Assembly (NCBI RefSeq): GCF_024172125.1
Contig: NZ_JAMZEA010000004.1
Coordinates: forward strand, 186,001 to 250,000
Length of the DNA stretch: 64,000 nucleotides
From: Actinomadura rupiterrae
GTDB taxonomy: Bacteria > Actinomycetota > Actinomycetes > Streptosporangiales > Streptosporangiaceae
Reading direction: 5' to 3'
The notes under the pieces were generated by a model. It was not told where the DNA came from. It saw only the letters and a list, made by a program, of their open reading frames with translations, and did not search any database. This document shows, one piece after another, positions 59,686 to 64,000 of this stretch; positions within the stretch are counted from its first letter, which is position 1; each line of letters opens with the position of its first letter. Made by a program: the position numbers and the translations under genes.

Positions 59686-60240
59686 ATGGGACAGGATCCC
59701 ACGAAATCCATAGCAGGAGCGGCGACCCTAGCCGTCCTGGAGCGCCCGCCCGTACGCGTCCAATTCGCCTCGCCCCCGCCCGGCGGGACCCCTCCCTGGC
59801 CGAGGCTCAGTCCCGACACCGCGCTCAGCGCCGCCCGGGTCCGCTACCCGGCTGCTGTTTGCTGGTACGGATGCTTCACCAGGCATTACTGGTTCCTCTC
59901 TCCGAACCAGACCCTGATCGAGGCCGCCGACGAGGATGAGCTCACCCGCCTCCTGGGGGCCTGGTTCCCGCCCGCGCCGTCCGCTCGCTCCCCCCGTCGC
60001 CCTTGTCGGGAACCGGCAGCCCGTCCTCTCCCCGCAGACGTCCGCCGCACGACGTCGGCAAGGACTGCGACCAGCCTCGCCACTTCCTCATCGCAGACTC
60101 CCTCCCGGCAGCCGGGGCGGATGCGCCGGACGCTTCAGCGCCTGACCCGGCGTCCTTCCGAGAGGCCGTCAAGGTGCACGCACGCGTGCTGCAATCCGGC
60201 ACTCCGCCGCCAGTCCGACCGGTGGAGCTCGTCGTGTTGA
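59686..60240 (+). CDS. Hypothetical protein before the RsbW-like gene
   Basis: ATG 59686 follows aggagg at a 6-base spacing and gives 184 residues. Residues 30-105 look protein-like (V-C-W-Y-G-C-F-T-R-H-Y-W-F-L-S-P-N-Q-T-L-I-E-A-A-D-E-D-E-L, as residue list). The last 75 residues are Arg/Ser/Pro-rich and less convincing. The stop at 60240 overlaps the next gene start by 7 bases. No family was recognised. Confidence 0.65.
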   Translation: MGQDPTKSIAGAATLAVLERPPVRVQFASPPPGGTPPWPRLSPDTALSAARVRYPAAVCWYGCFTRHYWFLSPNQTLIEAADEDELTRLLGAWFPPAPSARSPRRPCREPAARPLPADVRRTTSARTATSLATSSSQTPSRQPGRMRRTLQRLTRRPSERPSRCTHACCNPALRRQSDRWSSSC

Positions 60241-60998
60241 GCAAGAACGACCCGCCATTGGAGTTCGGGCGCGCACGAACCTTCCCACTGCCGCCCGACC
60301 GGACCTGCGCGTCGACGGCTCGGTCGATGCTCTCGGCCGTGATGACCAAGCTCGCTCTCCCGGCCGAACTCGTCGCCGACGGGACGGTCGCCGTCTCGGA
60401 GCTGGTCACCAACTCCCTGCTGCACGCCGGCGGCACCGACACCGAGCTGTGGATCTGGCTTCGCTCCGCCGCCTCACCCACGCTCATCGTCACCGTCTTC
60501 GACACCGGCTCCGGATCTCTCCCCCATCCCGTCCGACACGATGTGCTCAGCGAGAGCGGCAGAGGCCTCGCCATTGTGGCGGCCCTGGCTACCGATGCTG
60601 GAATCCATCGCAGCCGCTCGCGCCTCCGCCCCACGCCGGTCAGCGGGAAGGCCACCTGGTTCGCTCTGCCGCTGCCGGACGACCGCCCTCTCCCCACGCG
60701 GTCGCAGAGTCCTCTTCGTACGGCCCGTCTGCTGCTGCTTGAGCTGTGCACTCGCGGCCTGTTCGCACACCACGTCGGCGATGTCGGCGGCAACTCCGTC
60801 GTCGCGGTGGACGACCTGCGCATCGAGATCTCCCGGACGCGCCTCACCTGGCGCACCGCCGACGGAACCACCATCACTCATCAGCTGCCCGACCTCCAGG
60901 ACTCCATCGAGGTGATGGTCTCCCACCTCGAGACCCGAGAAGCAGGAGGGGTGAGCGCGAGTCCTCGCGAGCAGACGACCGCTCCTGACGCCCCTTGA
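60234..60998 (+). CDS. RsbW-like ATP-binding protein (HATPase)
   Basis: GTG 60234 (ggtggag upstream, 7-base overlap with the previous stop) gives 254 residues; TTG 60237 and the in-frame 60003 are alternatives. The HATPase domain has the N box A-V-S-E-L-V-T-N-S-L-L-H-A-G, the G1 box V-F-D-T-G-S-G and the G2 box E-S-G-R-G-L-A-I-V-A-A-L. These anti-sigma-factor-type kinases are frequent near XRE/DUF397 genes in streptomycete-like actinobacteria. The C-terminal 80 residues (D-D-L-R-I-E-I-S-R-T-R-L-T-W-R-T) are an additional region. Confidence 0.85.
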   Translation: MLSKNDPPLEFGRARTFPLPPDRTCASTARSMLSAVMTKLALPAELVADGTVAVSELVTNSLLHAGGTDTELWIWLRSAASPTLIVTVFDTGSGSLPHPVRHDVLSESGRGLAIVAALATDAGIHRSRSRLRPTPVSGKATWFALPLPDDRPLPTRSQSPLRTARLLLLELCTRGLFAHHVGDVGGNSVVAVDDLRIEISRTRLTWRTADGTTITHQLPDLQDSIEVMVSHLETREAGGVSASPREQTTAPDAP

Positions 60999-61093
60999 AC
61001 TCCCTCGGTTCCGCTAACCGAGGGGCCTAGCAGGGGGACGCGGCGCCTCCCACCGCCGCGTCCCCCGCCCCACAACCGTCACCGGGAGACCAC

Positions 61094-61882
61094 GTGCCAG
61101 ATACACCCACCGACATCCACGCCCAGCTGGTTCGCAGCGTTCACGCCGCCGAAGCGCTGGCGATGCGCGCCGACCACCGGGCCATCAGCCGGGCCGCTCG
61201 GCTCTGCGTCAAGGACGACCTGCTCGACGACCCGTCAGCGAAGTTCCTGCAAGACGCACCACGGACAGTCATCGGGCTGGCCACCGCCCTCAACGCCGTC
61301 CTTCACACCCATCGCGGCGAGCCTCAAACGGAGGCCGCTGGGGCCGGGTGCCTGGCCTGCGGCACCGACGCCACGACGACCTGCAAGACCCTGACCAAGA
61401 TCGCCGATGCCTTCGCCCTCCTTCAAATGCGGCGGATCCCGATCATCGACGCCGCGGAGGCCTGGCGGCGGGCCCACGCCCGGCATCGCCCCACTCACGA
61501 CGGGGATATCGTCTCGATCGTCCACGAGATCGCCGACGCCTACGTCGTCCGCAGCCTCGTCATCGAACCGCCGGCACCGTCACGGGTCGGCCCGAACTCC
61601 GAACGCGTCCTCGTGGTCGACAAGACCACCGGCCGCACCGTGCTCTGGCCCTTCATGCCCTTGCCGCTGCTGGACTCCGGCTACTCCCAGTACCGCCGCC
61701 ACGCCGGGCCCGTACTGCTCCGGCACGAAGCGCCTGCATCCACGAGACAGAGCAAGGCTCAGCCCACCAGGCGGAGGGCCAAATGGACGAGGTCCCACTT
61801 GCCAGCCACAACCGCCTTCAAACGGTGGCGACATCTTCTGGGCGCCCACCTTCGCAATTCGCAGAGGCCGCCGCAAGAATGA
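61094..61882 (+). CDS. Hypothetical protein whose stop is created by an IS end
   Basis: GTG 61094 with gggag upstream gives 262 residues. The middle has G-C-L-A-C-G-T-D and C-K-T-L-T-K, I-I-D-A-A-E-A-W-R-R-A-H and V-H-E-I-A-D-A-Y-V-V. The TGA at 61880-61882 consists of one host base and the first two bases of the IS5 remnant, so the natural C-terminus has been replaced or shortened. The last 40 basic residues are therefore uncertain. No family was recognised. Confidence 0.7.
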   Translation: MPDTPTDIHAQLVRSVHAAEALAMRADHRAISRAARLCVKDDLLDDPSAKFLQDAPRTVIGLATALNAVLHTHRGEPQTEAAGAGCLACGTDATTTCKTLTKIADAFALLQMRRIPIIDAAEAWRRAHARHRPTHDGDIVSIVHEIADAYVVRSLVIEPPAPSRVGPNSERVLVVDKTTGRTVLWPFMPLPLLDSGYSQYRRHAGPVLLRHEAPASTRQSKAQPTRRRAKWTRSHLPATTAFKRWRHLLGAHLRNSQRPPQE

Positions 61883-62098
61883 GCCTTTTCCATCATGGGT
61901 GAGTTGAGGCTTCGCGGTTTTGGAGGACGCTGATGGCCTTGGCGAGGTGGCCGGCGCGGTGGGGGGAGCAGCGGAGCTTGGTGAGGATCTTTCCATGATT
62001 TGAGCTGGGCGTTTGCGCGTTCGCCCGGGCTGCGGAGGTTGGCGTGCGCCTGGTTGGCCTGCTTCTGCGACGGCGGCTTGTTCTTGCCCTTGTACGGG
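61881..62098 (-). mobile_element. Remnant of an IS5-type element
   Basis: The inverted-repeat sequence GAGCCTTTTCCATCA (61881-61895) and the 3' end of a transposase like the one at 33345 are present (A-N-Q-A-H-A-N-L-R-S-P-G-E-R-A-N-A-Q-L, as residue list). An extra base in gatctttccat shifts the last part out of frame. The rest of the element, including the other terminal repeat, is missing; the remnant joins a formylglycine-enzyme-like gene near V-P-Y-K-G at about 62,098. Confidence 0.85.
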
Positions 62099-62700
62099 AC
62101 CAGGACGGCGGGGTCCTCCACGCAGCGGAATCCGACGACGTTGCTGGAGCCGTGACGGCGGTAGAGGCCCTTGGAGGACGCCTGCACGGCGCGGTACGGG
62201 TTGTCGAAGCCGCCGCCGCAGATGACCACCATGTCGTCCTGGCCGAGGGTGGTCGAGGTCAGTTCCCAGACGTTGCCGGCCATGTGCCGGACGCCGATCG
62301 GAGAGCGGTTGCGCGGGTGGGTGTCGACGGCATGCGGGAGGGCGTGTCGGAGGTTGCCGCGTTCGTGCTCGGCGAGCCAGGCCTCGTAAGTGACCAAAGC
62401 GTGGCCGGCGTAGGCGTCGGCGCAGTGGACAGCGTCGAGGTCGATGTCGTCGCCCCAGGGGAACAGGCGTCCGTCGGCGCCGCGGGCGGCGGCTTCCCAT
62501 TCCAGGGAGGACGGCAGGCGCTTGCCGATGTGGCGGGCGTAGGCGAAGGCGCTCCACCAGTCCACGCAGACCGCCGGATGGTTCTCGTAGGCGGGATTGA
62601 GGTAGTAGTCCTGGAGGCGGAGCCGATCCTGCCACGGATGATGGGAATGGCCGGACGGTGTTTCCGGATGGTCCCACAGCCCCCCCGGATGGGGCTGTAG
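62098..62700 (-). pseudogene. Truncated formylglycine-generating-enzyme-like (SUMF/FGE) gene
   Basis: The minus frame reads H-P-A-V-C-V-D-W-W-S-A-F-A-Y-A, G-K-R-L-P-S-S-L-E-W-E-A-A-A-R-G, F-P-W-G-D-D, A-G-N-V-W-E-L-T and V-G-F-R-C, the standard order of FGE-sulfatase domains. It covers most of that domain (about 190 residues). The upstream part is not recognisable beyond about 62,700 and the 3' end runs into the IS remnant. It is therefore a broken gene. Intact members convert Cys to formylglycine or have structural roles. Confidence 0.78.
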
Positions 62701-62800
62701 GTCTTCAAGGGCCCGCCTCCGGCGGGGGCCGCCGAGCCGCGCAGCCCCCGCCGGGAGCGGGCCCTCCGGGGCCGACCTGGCACAGCCAGCCGTTGAACGC

Positions 62801-62839
62801 CCAGAGGGCGGTCGCAGACCCTCTGCGACCGCCCTCTGG
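62801..62839. repeat. Perfect 18-bp inverted repeat
   Basis: CCAGAGGGCGGTCGCAGA (62801-62818) pairs with TCTGCGACCGCCCTCTGG (62822-62839) with a 3-base loop. Another GC-rich hairpin (GGCCCGCCTCCGGCGGG) lies at about 62710. No gene covers 62,706-62,956. It may be a terminator or a remnant of a mobile-element end. Confidence 0.8.
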
Positions 62840-62960
62840 CCCACCCTGACGGCAACGCGGGCACACGCCACCGCCGTCAGCCGACGTCAAGCGCCCAACT
62901 CAGGCCTCTCGACCAACTGGTGGGCTACGCGATGACGATCATTCAGATATCCCCGGCCAG

Positions 62961-63257
62961 CTACAGCTTCAAGAGGAAAATGAGACGGAAATTACGCCCA
63001 GGCCATGTCTCATCAGGAGCGCCCGCATAGATCCTCGACTCCAAGCATTCCGCCCCCTCCAATAGCGCATCGAGCTCAAACACTAGGTCGGAAATATCTT
63101 CCGCGACTTCGGCGTTCTCCCCATCCACCGCGAAGTGCACGATCGCTCGATCGGGGCACACTTCAACCGAGATACCAAAAATGCTTGGCGAGATGAGACC
63201 CAGTGACGCTTGAACCACCTGGAGTACTAGCAGATTCTCACGCTCTAGCAGATTCAT
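62961..63257 (-). CDS. Probable immunity protein of the Hint toxin
   Basis: ATG 63257 overlaps the toxin stop (ATGA) and gives 98 residues; a TTG at 63269 is possible. The acidic protein has I-S-V-E-V-C-P-D-R-A-I-V-H-F-A-V-D-G and E-D-I-S-D-L-V-F-E-L-D-A-L. The lower GC fits accessory DNA. The position directly after the toxin gene with a 4-base overlap supports an immunity role. No Imm family was recognised. Confidence 0.7.
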   Translation of the reverse strand: MNLLERENLLVLQVVQASLGLISPSIFGISVEVCPDRAIVHFAVDGENAEVAEDISDLVFELDALLEGAECLESRIYAGAPDETWPGRNFRLIFLLKL

Positions 63258-64000
63258 TGACTCGTCCAATTAGGATTAATCGGAACAACGCTAGGGCTTT
63301 TACTCCCCTTAATCATGTATACGTTTGTGGGCTGATCCACGTACCCACTTGCCGGGTTGTTGTTGAAACCCGTCACGCCATCATATCGCACGACAGTATT
63401 ACCCGTCCGTGTAGTGCCAAGGACCGTGGCGGTGCCTTGGTGATAGGCATCCAGGACGGATTGTGCGTCATCGATGTCAACAAAATAGCCGCCTCCATTG
63501 TAGAGCCGGTCACCCTGCAAGTGCCTGCCTTGCTTCTGCCTGCTGATATCGCGACCAATTACACACTCTTCATTGTGAACGAGAACAGCCGTACCGCCTG
63601 CCTCTGCGTAGAAGGTGTGGTCGTTGGCGATGGTGAGGTCATGGACTTCCGGGTGGCTAGTGACTGTGATGACGAGGTTGACGTGGGCTGTGTGGCCTTG
63701 TGGGGTTCGGAGGGTGGCGCCGGGGGTGAGTTGGTCGGCGCGGACCCAGCGGTGGTGGGCCGGATCCCAGAAGCGGTGGTGTTCAGTGGCGATGATGACG
63801 CCGGTGCTGCGGGGGGTTCCGTCGCCAACGATGTTGATCTTGATGAGGTGGTCGTAGTTGGAGCCGCCGAAGGCGGCGATGACCTTCTGGGGCCTGGTCC
63901 GACCGGTCTTGGGGTCGGTGGCCAGGACCTTGTCGCCGACCCGGACCTTCTCGATCGGCTTGGTCGTCCCGTCGGCCAGGAGCACCCTGGTGCCGACGAC
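63254..64000 (-). CDS. Polymorphic toxin C-terminus with Hint domain (5' end beyond the window)
   Basis: The open frame runs to base 64000 with no start. It begins with the intein-like Hint domain V-G-T-R-V-L-L-A-D-G-T-T-K-P-I-E-K-V-R-V-G-D-K-V-L-A-T (residue list) and closes it with H-D-L-T-I-A-N-D-H-T-F-Y and V-L-V-H-N. After V-L-V-H-N-E the toxin tip of about 105 residues has Q-K-Q-G-R-H-L-Q-G and N-N-P-A-S-G-Y-V-D-Q-P-T-N-V-Y-M-I-K-G. That resembles the polymorphic toxin type 50 pattern. The Hint would release the toxin by autoproteolysis. Confidence 0.85.
   Translation of the reverse strand, partial: VVGTRVLLADGTTKPIEKVRVGDKVLATDPKTGRTRPQKVIAAFGGSNYDHLIKINIVGDGTPRSTGVIIATEHHRFWDPAHHRWVRADQLTPGATLRTPQGHTAHVNLVITVTSHPEVHDLTIANDHTFYAEAGGTAVLVHNEECVIGRDISRQKQGRHLQGDRLYNGGGYFVDIDDAQSVLDAYHQGTATVLGTTRTGNTVVRYDGVTGFNNNPASGYVDQPTNVYMIKGSKSPSVVPINPNWTSQ

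Noticed and set aside
60003..60233. N-terminal extension of the RsbW-like frame
   Set aside because: It overlaps the preceding gene by over 200 bases; the GTG at 60234 has a ribosome-binding site and a 7-base overlap with the previous stop.
16086..64000. Second copy of the tRNA-Glu 3' end as right attachment site
   Set aside because: No stretch resembling ggttcgaatccggtagggg was found by eye downstream, so no right boundary is claimed. A computed search could still find a short core.

Overview
The window is high-GC actinobacterial DNA. Many genes start with GTG or TTG, 4-base stop/start overlaps are common, and several families are typical of the phylum (DUF5753 XRE regulators with DUF397 partners, a mycosin, WXG/PE/PPE-like proteins, a Tad locus). 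A Streptosporangiales-type organism such as Actinomadura fits best, but no 16S or other phylogenetic marker is present, so genus is an inference. Bases 1-16,085 look like ordinary chromosome: a small conserved protein, a membrane protein with a TPR-containing kinase-like protein that lacks key catalytic residues, a lipoprotein, a PEP-mutase/isocitrate-lyase family enzyme, a secreted cyclophilin, aspartate-semialdehyde dehydrogenase, a glutaryl-CoA-type acyl-CoA dehydrogenase, a large secreted protein of unknown function, a PspC protein, an MFS exporter with a long heptad-repeat tail, a small zincin and a membrane metallophosphoesterase.

At 16,086 there is a tRNA-Glu gene whose 3' half is overlapped by the end of a large serine recombinase gene. 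This is the signature of an integrated element, and most of what follows (16.1 to about 56.6 kb) is best read as an integrative conjugative element, possibly composite. Its left arm is a six-gene minus-strand operon (21,685 to 16,121): PAPS-reductase-like protein, DpdA/TGT-like deazapurine DNA-modification protein, C5-cytosine methyltransferase, N4/N6-type methyltransferase, small ORF, recombinase. All junctions overlap. Diverging from it across a promoter region with three copies of a 20-bp repeat is a seven-gene plus-strand conjugation operon (21,922 to 32,040): sigma-like/pilin fusion, VirB6-like protein, PrgI, VirB4-like ATPase, VirD4-like coupling protein, replication-relaxation protein, and a lytic-transglycosylase/NlpC-P60 hydrolase.

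From 32.1 to 34.3 kb the DNA is mosaic: an orphan toxin-domain/immunity-like pair, a partial duplication of the NlpC gene, and an intact IS5-type insertion sequence. From 34.4 to 39.9 kb a minus-strand operon encodes type VII secretion accessory and substrate-like proteins plus mycosin, without the EccB/C/D core. From 40.2 to 45.8 kb are DUF2786, DUF4192 and several small unrecognised genes. From 46.1 to 56.6 kb a tightly overlapped operon encodes a Tad-like pilus/secretion machine (CpaB-, CpaE-, CpaF/TadA-, TadB-, TadC-like, Flp-like pilin, three TadE/G-like proteins) ending in an unusual membrane LysM-BTAD protein.

The right part (56.8-64 kb) carries an XRE/DUF397 pair and an RsbW-like ATPase, then an IS5 remnant fused to a broken formylglycine-generating-enzyme-like gene, and a Hint-domain polymorphic toxin with its probable immunity gene running off the edge. 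The most interesting part is the DNA-modification operon joined to the integrase. Its DpdA-like, C5 and N4/N6 genes look like an epigenetic or anti-restriction module, yet three of its four modification proteins show altered key regions: a lost PP-loop, a frame-shifted target-recognition segment and an altered motif IV. The right end of the element could not be located.
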